Below are positions 1 through 6,618 of a DNA stretch of 15,829 bases, in pieces. The first letter of the stretch is position 1. The number at the start of each line of letters is the position of its first letter. The stretch is from Streptomyces cellulosae (lineage in GTDB: Bacteria > Actinomycetota > Actinomycetes > Streptomycetales > Streptomycetaceae): positions 1 through 15,829 of the forward strand of contig NZ_JOEV01000082.1 of NCBI RefSeq assembly GCF_000721105.1, in the 5' to 3' direction. Below the pieces are notes generated by a model that saw only the letters and a list, made by a program, of their open reading frames with translations, searched no databases and was not told the DNA's origin. The position numbers were made by a program, and so were the translations under genes.

Positions 1-185
1 CCCACATACACCTTGTCGGTCATGGCTCCGGAAGGTAGCAGCTAGCCGCATCAGCACTCACAGCAGCAACTAACGGCACTTTCGCAACAGGCCCTAACCC
101 CGCCATCAACGACCCTGACGCCTGCTGTCGGAACGTCCTGCCCGAGACGCAAGGGCTGAGGAGTCTCCACGCTCCGCCTTCCACC

Positions 186-206
186 GCACGCGGATCCGCC
201 GCGTGC
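186..206. promoter_or_regulatory. Hairpin upstream of the small membrane protein gene
   Basis: A perfect 8-bp inverted repeat (GCACGCGG at 186-193, CCGCGTGC at 199-206) flanks a 5-nt loop and ends 21 nt before the GTG start at 228. It could be an operator, a 5'-UTR hairpin, or the terminator of something left of the window. The remaining bases 1-185 show no convincing gene. Confidence 0.35.
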
Positions 207-227
207 CCACACCTGAGGGGGGACCTC

Positions 228-386
228 GTGTCCACGCTTGCTCTGCTCGTCGTACTGCTCTGGGTTGTCGTCGGCCTGGCGGTCGTTGTCGGCCTCGGCT
301 ATCTCGTCTTCCGCCGCCCGCGGCTGAAGGGGCCGGTCATGGTCTCCCTGACCGCCGCCACCGTCCTGGTCGCGTTCCTGACCTGA
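228..386 (+). CDS. Small two-helix membrane protein, 52 aa
   Basis: I do not recognise a family. The GTG start at 228 follows a purine-rich ribosome-binding site (GAGGGGGGA, about 215-223), which decides the start. The product is almost entirely hydrophobic. Residues 4-28 form one helix rich in Leu and Val, followed by a basic turn (FRRPRLKGP, about 28-36) and a second hydrophobic stretch (about 37-51) that runs to the C terminus. Positive-inside logic places the RRPRLK loop in the cytoplasm and both termini outside. Streptomycetes carry many such tiny membrane proteins; this could be a membrane-stress peptide, a toxin-like peptide or a subunit of an unseen partner. The reading frame, ribosome-binding site and hydrophobic pattern are seen; any function would be a guess. 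Confidence 0.6.
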   Translation: MSTLALLVVLLWVVVGLAVVVGLGYLVFRRPRLKGPVMVSLTAATVLVAFLT

Positions 387-641
387 GTCACTCAGGCCGG
401 CGCACAGTCTGGTGAAGCCGGGCCCGGCAGCCCGGTGTCCCCGACCGTGCGGACAGGGCGTTGACCTGCCGTGGTCGGGCCCATGGCCGGGGTACCGGCG
501 GCCCATGGTCGGGCCTCTGGTCGGGCTTGCCCGGGCGGCTTGCCCGTCCGGTCCGAGGGAGGCCGGACGGGCGGCCAGGGGGCCGGAGGGCCGGGCCGAA
601 TTGGTTTGGTGATTAGGGGATCTTGTGGCTACCTGATCGCT
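387..641. other. Non-coding stretch with palindromes
   Basis: No convincing gene. A perfect 12-bp palindrome (GCCGGGCCCGGC, 417-428) lies about 30 nt past the stop at 386 and could end that transcript. The nonamer TGGTCGGGC occurs three times between about 472 and 529. A separate hairpin at 542-572 is listed on its own. Confidence 0.4.
542..572. terminator. Strong GC hairpin (terminator or 5'-UTR structure)
   Basis: A perfect 10-bp inverted repeat, GCCCGTCCGG (542-551) and CCGGACGGGC (563-572), with an 11-nt loop. It has no U-tract, as is usual for streptomycete terminators. It lies 70 nt before the ATG at 642, so it could instead be a leader structure of that gene. Confidence 0.45.
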
Positions 642-1373
642 ATGCCAGATCAGGACACCTTCATCCCCAAGCTTGGCCGCAGCCGTCAGGCCGAGTGCCC
701 GCACTGCTCGAACCGGGTCGCAATGTCCCTGCGTAATCTCCGCTGGATCCATCCCGAAGTGAAGCATCCGGGTTCTCCGCAACGGCCAGGCCAGCATGTA
801 GAGGAGCAGGTGTGGTCGTGCGACTTCTGCGACATGGCAGTGGTCGAGCTGTACTCGGTTGACCGCCTCCCCGCGAGTGGGAGCAAGCACATCGCCGGTA
901 AGCGTGTATACACGTTCCTCTCCCGGGTATGGCCGACGCAGGAGCCGCGTGCATTCTCGCCGGACGCCCCGGAGAAGGTCCGCGACCTCTTCCATGGGGC
1001 AGGGCGAGCCGAGGCGGCGGCGGCCTTCCGGCTCGCCGGGGTCGGCTACCGGTCCGTGGTGGAAGCGATCTGCAAGGAGTGCGGAGCCCAGGGGAAGAAC
1101 CTGCACGCGATGATCGGGGATCTGGCTCGGCTCAACGTGCCCCAGTCGGTGATCGATGGATTTCACGAGGCCCGGATGCTCGGTAACGACTCCGTCCACG
1201 ACGGGCTGGAGTACGCGCCCGATGAGATCGCCGACATTGCCGGCCTGATCGAGGAGGCGGTGCTGATCTTGTACGTCCAGCCTGCTGAGCGGCAGCGGAT
1301 GGCGGCGACCCGGCTGGCACGACGTACGGCGCACAAGGCCGGGGTGGCCACTCCGGCTCCTTCGACACCCTGA
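642..1373 (+). CDS. DUF4145-like protein (HEPN-type fold) with zinc-ribbon N terminus, 243 aa
   Basis: The N-terminal third has two CxxC pairs, CPHC near residue 20 and CDFC near residue 64, spaced like a zinc ribbon. A third pair (CKEC, near 146) lies further on. The C-terminal half matches the DUF4145 pattern: an Ala-rich helix, VVEAICKECG, a long helix and then RMLGNDSVHD near residues 181-190, which resembles the Arg-x(4-7)-His element of HEPN domains. DUF4145 proteins often sit in defence and restriction loci; their biochemistry is mostly unknown. I chose ATG 642 because the family-like sequence begins just after it. An in-frame GTG at 609 is possible, and neither start has a perfect ribosome-binding site. 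The gene stands alone, with a hairpin terminator 22 nt past its stop. It may be an RNA-targeting or adaptor protein, which is inference. Confidence 0.75.
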   Translation: MPDQDTFIPKLGRSRQAECPHCSNRVAMSLRNLRWIHPEVKHPGSPQRPGQHVEEQVWSCDFCDMAVVELYSVDRLPASGSKHIAGKRVYTFLSRVWPTQEPRAFSPDAPEKVRDLFHGAGRAEAAAAFRLAGVGYRSVVEAICKECGAQGKNLHAMIGDLARLNVPQSVIDGFHEARMLGNDSVHDGLEYAPDEIADIAGLIEEAVLILYVQPAERQRMAATRLARRTAHKAGVATPAPSTP

Positions 1374-1394
1374 CTGAGGGCGGGGGAAAGGGTA

Positions 1395-1419
1395 GGGGTG
1401 GGAGGACCATTTCCACCCC
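1395..1419. terminator. Hairpin terminator after the DUF4145-like gene
   Basis: GGGGTGG (1395-1401) pairs with CCACCCC (1413-1419). The stem extends by a G-T and an A-T pair to 9 bp, leaving a 7-nt loop. It starts 22 nt after the stop codon at 1373. Confidence 0.55.
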
Positions 1420-1577
1420 CCGTCCGGAATGGATCACGCGGGCGGATTGCGTGATGACGTTGCGCGGGGGTCTCGCGATCGGGGGCTGATCGCGCCGTCG
1501 GTCGGCTGCCATGAAGACGGAGGCAAGGCTCGGATGAGGCACGGTTGTAGCCAGTGCGGGCAGAAAAGTCTTCGTAA

Positions 1578-1608
1578 CTTTCTGTGAGCGAAAACCCTCA
1601 CCAGAAAG
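1578..1608. other. Hairpin in structured non-coding region
   Basis: CTTTCTGTGAG (1578-1588) pairs with CTCACCAGAAAG (1597-1608), giving 11 bp with one bulged C and an 8-nt A-rich loop. Around it, about 1420-1770, I see no gene. This region has more A and T than its neighbours. Confidence 0.5.
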
Positions 1609-1638
1609 CGATGCCCGAAATGCCCGAATCTCGTAATG

Positions 1639-1744
1639 TTGCTTTCCTGTCGTCGGATTGAGCGACTTGATCTTTAAGGGGGCTGTGCCCGGCCGCCCGG
1701 CCGGGTAACGCTCCGGATCGGACGACAAGTCCCCAGGAAAGCAA
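1639..1744. repeat. Long imperfect inverted repeat
   Basis: TTGCTTTCCTG (1639-1649) is exactly complementary to CAGGAAAGCAA (1734-1744). Moving inwards past an 8-nt asymmetric bulge, GTCGTC near 1649-1655 pairs with GACGAC near 1721-1726, and GAGC near 1661-1664 faces GCTC near 1710-1713. The centre contains a GC-rich hairpin (CCCGGCCGCCCGGCCGGG, about 1688-1705). The whole could be a structured RNA, a recombination or attachment site, or the relic of a small mobile element. Confidence 0.5.
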
Positions 1745-1881
1745 GGCCCGTTCGGCGCTCTGACGGCACGTTAGTGTGGTGTCTGCTTCACATGGAGAAC
1801 CCTTCGGAGGGACCGCGCGCCGGGCCCCGGAGCTCCGGGTCCGGCAGTCGGCTGGTACCCACCGTCCGAAGGCAACTCATC

Positions 1882-2019
1882 ATGATGAAGCGAAAGAGGT
1901 CTACGCCGGCCGACTGGCGGACGATGCGTCGTCGCATCCGCCTGTGGCTCGCTCCGGTGGCGACCGCCTCGTACTGGATCGGACGCAGCATCCGGGAGTG
2001 GTCCCATCCCTGGATGTGA
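1882..2019 (+). CDS. Possible small basic protein, 45 aa
   Basis: An ATG at 1882 follows GAAGG (about 1868-1872) at good spacing. The product begins with a very basic stretch (MMKRKRSTP and TMRRRIR) and continues with an aromatic, partly hydrophobic segment (WLAPVATASYWIGRSIREW) that could be a short amphipathic or membrane helix. A second in-frame ATG follows directly. A perfect 14-bp palindrome (CCCGGAGCTCCGGG, 1826-1839) lies in the presumed leader. I know no family for it. It may be a real small protein or a chance reading frame; the ribosome-binding site and basic-plus-hydrophobic layout are the only support. Confidence 0.35.
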   Translation: MMKRKRSTPADWRTMRRRIRLWLAPVATASYWIGRSIREWSHPWM

Positions 2020-2310
2020 CGACGCCCCCGACTTGAAGAGCTAGCCGGGGACGTTCGCCCAGTACGGCACAAGGTGCCCTCGCCGTTCCCGCGGCGGGGG
2101 CGCTGCCGTTTCGGTACACCGTCTGCGCGTGTTCCGCGTATTACGCAACACCCCCACCATGCCAGCTACAGAGCTGACATGTCAGGTCGCGCTCCCTCGA
2201 TTCTCACGACGAGCGGTCTCATCTCGACCGTTTTCGCCCCTGAAGGTCGATTTGTGAGGAATTTGGCAAAGATCCTCTTCCGATCAAGCGTCGGTAAGCT
2301 GACGTCATCT
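2020..2310. other. Non-coding gap with a small hairpin
   Basis: No convincing gene. A hairpin at 2129-2151 pairs GTGTT with AACAC and GCGT with ACGC around the loop ATT, with a 2-nt bulge. It sits downstream of both flanking genes, which converge here, so it could serve as a terminator for either. Confidence 0.35.
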
Positions 2311-3324
2311 TCAACTGACGATCCGCACCCATCGTTGGCTTGCGGCATCCCAGCTCACGACGACACGCCGGCCTCGGCCATCGGGCTTTGCCAGTTCTTC
2401 CAAACCGTGCTCGCCAAGGTCAACGAGCGCTTGCAGCGCCGCGCTGGGGATGTCGCTCGGCACGCGAAACTCCATACGCCCTCCGCGTACCTCGATCACC
2501 AGGTTCGGTCCGAAGACCCGGGCCTCGCCACGATCGAGACGTTGCCGGATCGTGGCACGCGCGGCATCGAACGTGCGCTGCGCTGCCTGTGTGGCAATCG
2601 TCTGGAGAAACGGCACGAGCCCCACAGCAGCCGAAAACGCCGCCACTTCGAAGAATGGTTCAGGGATACCACCAAGGGGTGGGGGTCCGGAGCAGCCGGT
2701 GGGAACGGACTGCGGGGGCACGGACTCCGGCTCGGCAGAAGCAGGCCGCGGGGGCGGGGAGCCCGGCTCGGCTGAGGTGTACCACGTGGGCAACGGGGGC
2801 AGGGACTCCGGCTCGGCAAAATCGGCCCACTCCGGCTCGGCAGGAGCGGCCCACTCCGGACGGAGGCCCCGTGAGGACGTGAACAGGGGCACGGACTCCG
2901 GCTCGGCAGAAGCAGGCCGCGGGGGCGGGGAGCCCGGCTCGGCTGGGGCGTACCACGTGGGCAACGGGGACAGGGAGCCCGGCTCGGCAGGAGCGGCCCA
3001 CTCCGGACGGGGGCCCCTTGAGGACGTGAACACCGGGTGGCAGAGAAGCTCGTTCCAAGGTTCACCTGTCTGTTCGCCAAGGACAACCAGTGCGAAGGCC
3101 GCGTGTCCGAGGCTGTAGGTGAACGAGCGACCATCGGACGAGGCGGAGTTCGGCCGATGTTCTTGCGCCGCGTCCAACCACGTTCGCAGGATCTCTGGCG
3201 TCAACTCCCTCGCCGCGTTGCGCACACCAGGCAGCGCGGCGTGAGGAATACAGCGGGCCATGAGCAGACCTTTGATTGCCGCCATGTCCCCCTGAGCGGC
3301 GCTCACTCGTAAGTCATCAGCCAT
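2311..3324 (-). CDS. Unrecognised two-domain protein with a repeat-built proline-rich linker, 337 aa
   Basis: I do not recognise the full protein. The ATG at 3324 is chosen because AGGGGGG lies directly upstream, where an upstream in-frame extension has no such signal. Residues 1 to about 105 form a helical N-terminal domain (begins MADDLRVSAAQGDM). Residues about 106-215 are a Pro/Glu/Ser/Ala-rich linker made of near-identical blocks such as SAEPGSPPPRPASAEPES, PLPTWY and PEWAAPAEP. A hydrophobic/amphipathic helix (about residues 222-245) follows, then a C-terminal domain of about 80 residues with the pattern IEVRGGRMEFRVPSDIP and a final WDAASQRWV. Similar small C-terminal modules occur in actinobacterial proteins that I associate loosely with multi-component signalling or conflict systems. 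That link is weak and from memory. The gene stands alone. Confidence 0.6.
   Translation of the reverse strand: MADDLRVSAAQGDMAAIKGLLMARCIPHAALPGVRNAARELTPEILRTWLDAAQEHRPNSASSDGRSFTYSLGHAAFALVVLGEQTGEPWNELLCHPVFTSSRGPRPEWAAPAEPGSLSPLPTWYAPAEPGSPPPRPASAEPESVPLFTSSRGLRPEWAAPAEPEWADFAEPESLPPLPTWYTSAEPGSPPPRPASAEPESVPPQSVPTGCSGPPPLGGIPEPFFEVAAFSAAVGLVPFLQTIATQAAQRTFDAARATIRQRLDRGEARVFGPNLVIEVRGGRMEFRVPSDIPSAALQALVDLGEHGLEELAKPDGRGRRVVVSWDAASQRWVRIVS
2718..3030. repeat. Imperfect tandem repeat inside the gene at 2311-3324
   Basis: Two copies of a unit of about 150 bp. The block starting CGGACTCCGG occurs at 2721 and again at 2892 (offset 171), while the block GAGGACGT at 2873 recurs at 3020 (offset 147). 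The 24-bp difference is an in-frame insertion of eight codons in the first copy. The copies differ by only a few substitutions, so the duplication is young or is kept homogeneous. It encodes the proline-rich linker, and all length changes preserve the frame. Confidence 0.8.
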
Positions 3325-3357
3325 CCAAATCCCCCCTTGATCTCTGCGGAACCATCC

Positions 3358-3382
3358 TGGCGCAGCTGAGTGATTCGAACCA
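3358..3382 (-). other. tRNA 3'-end-like sequence (possible attachment-site relic)
   Basis: On the minus strand this reads as a T-loop consensus (GGTTCGAATC) followed by 12 nt and a terminal GCGCCA, like the 3' end of a tRNA. The T-stem does not pair beyond one base pair, and there is no 5' half of a tRNA, so it is not a tRNA gene. It could be a degenerate attachment-site scar of an integrating element, or chance. Confidence 0.2.
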
Positions 3383-3409
3383 GACTGCCAGGGATCTTTA
3401 CGGCCAGCC

Positions 3410-3916
3410 CTACAGATTAAATTCGACGTGCTCGACATCGGTGAACTCCACGTCCAGACCGTGGGCGCGGCGGCCGCCGTCGCGGAAGTACATGTCTCCC
3501 AGGCCTTCGGCGGCGATGTCGCGCAGCTGCCGCTCGCTCGCGCCGGCGTCCTGGGCGTCGAAGAGGCGGGCGGCGTACTGCGGGGGCAGGGCGATGGTCA
3601 GGTGCCGGATGCGGGCGTCATCGGTGGTGCCGGGCGCCGCGGTGAAGCCGAAGCGGGCGCGGGTGTCGACCACGAGACCGGTGCTGGTGGCGGCCTGCTT
3701 CCTGGCCTGGGCACGGATGCGGGGCTGCCAGCGCTGGCGCACGGCGTCCTGAAGGCGCTGCGCGAGGTCGGCGCGAGGCCGGCGGATCTGGTCCTTCACG
3801 TACCGCTCCATGGTGCGCTGCGAGATACCGAGGGCGTCGGCTCCAGCCACAGGCCGACGACCAGCAGGAACAGCGTTTCCCTGCTCGCTGGCGATGTCCG
3901 CGCGGATGGAACACAT
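3410..3916 (-). pseudogene. tpg: Terminal protein Tpg, N-terminally truncated or replaced (168 aa from ATG 3916)
   Basis: Tpg proteins cap the ends of linear streptomycete chromosomes and plasmids and prime telomere patching. The segment from residue 28 on matches my memory of the family closely: a helix-turn-helix (DALGISQRTMERYVKDQIRR), then RWQPRIRAQARKQAA, a DTRARFGFTAAPGTTDD stretch, ALPPQYAARLFDAQDAGASE and a C terminus ending EFTDVEHVEFNL. The family is about 184 aa. Here the roughly 55-residue region that normally precedes the helix-turn-helix is not recognisable in any frame. The sequence upstream of GADALGIS has low-complexity Ser/Arg/Pro character, and ATG 3916 has no good ribosome-binding site. 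The partner gene tap, normally just upstream, is absent. Either this is a decayed copy or it has acquired a new N terminus. The part of the protein where, as I recall, the DNA-linked threonine lies (near residue 114 of full-length Tpg) is retained. Confidence 0.8.
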
Positions 3917-4285
3917 GCAGTGGCGCCTGCGGGTCCACGGTTGACCAGCTCGAAGATGTGAAGAAGTCGATGGACCTGCTCCGCTTGAAGCTGCCAGAGC
4001 GGTGATGCCGTACCGCGCTGGGCGTGTCAGCCTTGGCGCCGGGTGGCCCGTTCGAGGGTGACAGGCAGCGCACCCGACGACTGCTGAGTGCACCAGATCG
4101 TGCCGCCGCCATCGGCCTGGTGTCGGCAGCGTAGCGCTGGCGGGCAGAACCTCAGGCGCGCTGTGCGGCCCAGGGTCTTTCGCTGCTCGGGTCAGCGGCA
4201 TCGCACTGGAATGCGTGCAGGCCCTGGGACTCTGTGGCGCTACCCGGGACGGTGTCGACACCAGTTCTGCAGGTGGACAGAAGGT
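3917..4285. other. No gene recognised (junction upstream of tpg)
   Basis: Reading frames stay open here on the minus strand, but their translations are Ser/Arg/Pro-rich with no family resemblance. This is where the 5' end of tpg, and tap, would be expected. It is probably a rearrangement junction. Confidence 0.4.
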
Positions 4286-5134
4286 TCAGTACAACGCGAT
4301 GGCGTCGATCACTATGGCGGGACCAGAAATGTACGCGTGGACATCGTCGTCGGGGACGTCCAGGCCCAGCCTGCTGAGCTGTTGGGTGACCTCCTGGAGG
4401 TCATCCTGGATCTGCGCCATCATGATGCGGCGCATCATGAACTCCCACCCATGCAGGAGCCATTCGTCGGTGACCCTGAACTCGTCTTCCGGGATCAGTC
4501 GATACACGCTACCGAGGACGCGCAGATCTCCCTCCAGGTGATCCGCCGACGCTTCGTCGATGAAGAAGTTAGGGCGTACGTTGACGTACACCTTGTGTGG
4601 CAGCGAACTTCCTGTGACCTCAAGAAGCATGGGCAGAGGCAGCAGTTCGTTCTCCAGATAGACCCGTTGGATCGCCTCAGCTACATCGGAGTCTTCGACG
4701 TCCAGGTTAGCGAGCTCGCTGAGCTCATTGATGCCACGGGCCAGCATGAGTCGTCGGAAGACGAAGAACACCTTGCTCATCACGCTCGCCGCCGTGATCC
4801 GCGCGCTGCCCTCGATCTCAACGAGGGCGTCCTTGGAGAGCGCGGAGTCGCCGGAAGGATTGACGTGGACCGCCTTCTCGCGGATGAGGCCGTCGATCAC
4901 CTTGGAGACCGTCGCCTTCTCCCGAGGAGCCAGGCTGTAAGTCGACTGGAACTGGAAGTCGCTTCCTGCGGATCCGCTCAGAGCTAGCGCGCCGATGCCG
5001 GCCTTGCCGCCGCCGGACCGCTTACTCACCGTCGTCTCCACGATGTCCTGCGCCACAGGGACGTTTACGTCGTGGTACTCCGCCTGGGACAGCAGCGTTT
5101 CCAGGTCGAGAAAGCTGGGAGACCTCAATGTCAT
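4286..5134 (-). CDS. DUF6414-like protein, 282 aa
   Basis: The ATG at 5134 has GGAAG about 9 nt upstream. The N terminus (SFLDLETLLSQAEYHDV, about residues 6-22) and the following Lys/Gly-rich segment (SKRSGGGKAGIGALALSGSA) resemble the layout I associate with DUF6414: a short beta-strand with Leu-Asp, a helix ending in SQ, then a glycine-rich turn. The middle (about 70-130) is helical with many charged residues. The C-terminal part (about 165-282) has mixed beta/alpha character with VYVNVRPNFFIDE and a final hydrophobic strand (GPAIVIDAIALY). No signal peptide or membrane segment is visible. It appears intact and is the last gene of a minus-strand cluster whose upstream members are broken. 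The DUF assignment is from memory and tentative; the function is unknown. Confidence 0.65.
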   Translation of the reverse strand: MTLRSPSFLDLETLLSQAEYHDVNVPVAQDIVETTVSKRSGGGKAGIGALALSGSAGSDFQFQSTYSLAPREKATVSKVIDGLIREKAVHVNPSGDSALSKDALVEIEGSARITAASVMSKVFFVFRRLMLARGINELSELANLDVEDSDVAEAIQRVYLENELLPLPMLLEVTGSSLPHKVYVNVRPNFFIDEASADHLEGDLRVLGSVYRLIPEDEFRVTDEWLLHGWEFMMRRIMMAQIQDDLQEVTQQLSRLGLDVPDDDVHAYISGPAIVIDAIALY

Positions 5135-5179
5135 GCGAGAAGTCTTCCACCCGGCGCTGACAACAGGACGTGGCGGCGT

Positions 5180-5462
5180 CTAGCGCGGGTTGGGCACGAA
5201 CGGATTGTCCCTTATCCGCACAGCTCTTCCTCGAAAGGCGGCCAAAGGCCCGCAGCGTACGCGCTGTGGTGGCGAGGACATCGTGGTGCTTGTGCGTCGC
5301 CAGGAACCGGGCGGCGGTGGCCGCGAACCCGATCAGGAACACCGCCTTGGTATCGATCTTCGCCAGCGAGTCCGACTCGCGCGTCAGGCGCGAGGCCACC
5401 TCGTTGTTGAGGAACTCCAGCGTGTCTTCCTGCGCCTCGAGTTCAGCCGGTGTCATCGTCAT
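5180..5462 (-). pseudogene. Broken small membrane protein (SLATT/Pycsar-effector-like N terminus)
   Basis: The frame starting at ATG 5462 (or 5456) encodes MTMTPAELEAQEDTLEFL, then a charged helix and LAKIDTKAVFLIGFAATAA, a predicted membrane helix at about residues 33-55 preceded by an (I)DTKA element. That order, charged helix, Asp-x-Lys-Ala, membrane helix, resembles two-helix effectors of the Pycsar/SLATT kind, in which a second membrane helix follows. Here the frame after about residue 60 turns into a Ser/Arg/Cys-rich tail that runs into the next gene. A different frame ends sensibly with RIRDNPFVPNPR and a stop at 5180-5182, 45 nt before the DUF6414-like start. I infer an internal deletion with frameshift that removed the second membrane helix. 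The original family is uncertain. Confidence 0.5.
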
Positions 5463-5725
5463 GCCGAGACCTAGAAGCCGAGGCCGAGAAGACCACGCGC
5501 CGCTTGACGGGGAGCGGCAACCGCCAGCACGGCTCACGTGCCTTCGGGTTCCTTTGCTCGCCGAATCTCGCACTGATCAAGCAGCCGGGCGAAGTAGCTG
5601 TAGGCGGCCAGCCGCTCCATGCCCTCCTGTTCGGTCAGCTCATCGCGAGTGTGCGTCGCGACGTTCCTGACTGTGAGATTCAGTCCGGTCGCGAGGTTGT
5701 TCAGCGCGCCGGCCAACGGTGCTAG

Positions 5726-6618
5726 GCGGTTTCGTTTAGATCAGCGGGCAGACCAGAGGAAGATGCCCGCGATGTGAAGTCCGGCGAGGTAGATGGTCGC
5801 GGTCTTCTCGTAGCGGGTGGCGATGCCGCGCCACTGCTTCAGGCGGTTGATGCACCGCTCGACGGTGTTGCGTTGCTTGTATGCCTCGCGGTCGAAGGCC
5901 GGCGGTCTGCCGCCCGCCTGTCCGCGCTGCCGCCGGTTGGCCTGCTGGTCGGCCCGTTCCGGGATCACCGCGCGGATGCCGCGTCTGCGTAGGTGCTCGC
6001 GGATCGCGCGGGAGGAGTACGCCTTGTCGGCCAGGACCAGGTCCGGCCTGGTGCGGGGCCGTCCATAAGGGCGGGGAACGCGCAGGCGGGCCATGACGTC
6101 GGTGAAGGCGGGTGCGTCGCCGGCCTGACCGGCGGTGAGGACGAACGCCAGTGGCCGGCACCGGCCGTCGGCCGCGAGGTGGATTTTCGTGGTCAGTCCG
6201 CCGCGGGACCAGCCGATGGCGTGATCGTCCGGCTCGCCGACCGGGGCCCCTTTTTGCGGGCCCCGGCCGCATGCTGGTGAGCGCGCACGATGGTGGAGTC
6301 CACGGACACGGCCCAGCTGACGTCTTCGTCCGCGTCGGCCTGAGCCACCAGGGCGGTGAACACCCGCTCCCACGTGCCGTCGACGGCCCACATCCGCAGC
6401 CGGTTGTAGACGCCCCGCCAGTTGCCGTACTTCTCCGGCAGATGCACCCACTGGGTACCGGTCTGGAACTTGAAGGCGATCGCGTCGATCACCTCACGAT
6501 GGTCCCGCGGCCACCCCGCTTCGGCCTCCGGTCCGGGAGCAACGGCTCGATCCGCGCCCACTGCGCATCAGTCAACGGCACACCCGGACCAACGACCGGC
6601 TGATCCAAACGAAATGGC
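5726..6618 (-). mobile_element. Insertion sequence, IS5 family, 893 bp, with CTAG target duplication
   Basis: The terminal inverted repeats are GCGGTTTCGTTTAGATCAGC at the left end (5726-5745) and, read inwards from the right, GCCATTTCGTTTGGATCAGC (6599-6618), 17 of 20 identical. CTAG directly flanks both ends (5722-5725 and 6619-6622). The length, repeats and CTAG target fit an IS5-family element. It carries one transposase gene on the minus strand. The insertion splits the TIGR02391-family gene. Confidence 0.92.
5741..6581 (-). pseudogene. IS5-family transposase, two frame changes
   Basis: Read from a GTG near 6581, the N terminus is VPLTDAQWARIEPLLPDRR, typical of the family. Near 6504-6512 the frame is lost: GGTGGCCGCGGG appears to lack 4 nt compared with the usual GGR-W-RDHREV, so this part is probably a real mutation. 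The next frame carries REVIDAIAFKFQTGTQW, the GNWRGVYNRLRMWA region and SVDSTIVRAHQHA with the first DDE aspartate. At AAAAAGG (minus strand, 6249-6255) a -1 shift leads to the last frame, which has DHAIGWSRGGLTTKIHL, VLADKAYSS with the second aspartate, and RNTVERCINRLKQWRGIATRYEK with the catalytic glutamate. The AAAAAGG shift may be programmed, as in many IS5 elements. With the upstream 4-nt lesion the copy is probably unable to move itself. Confidence 0.8.

Noticed and set aside
51..1334. Long minus-strand open frame of 427 codons
   Set aside because: It is antisense to the small membrane protein and the DUF4145-like gene, has shadow-like Arg/Pro/Gly composition and no domain. High-GC DNA keeps antisense frames open.
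1..1770. Telomere of a linear replicon
   Set aside because: Several palindromes are present, but not the dense series of closely spaced palindromes expected of streptomycete telomeres, and genes flank them on both sides.
2166..2348. 60-codon minus-strand frame after the repeat protein
   Set aside because: It overlaps the end of the 2311-3324 gene, has no ribosome-binding site and no recognised family.
2074..2775. Plus-strand frame over 2074-2775
   Set aside because: Mostly antisense to the repeat-containing gene, low-complexity, no start signal.
2718..3030. CRISPR array
   Set aside because: The repeats are two long, nearly contiguous coding copies, without regularly sized unique spacers.
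3358..3440. A complete tRNA gene on the minus strand
   Set aside because: Only the T-loop and CCA-like end are present; T-stem and acceptor stem do not pair, and no D or anticodon arm is found.
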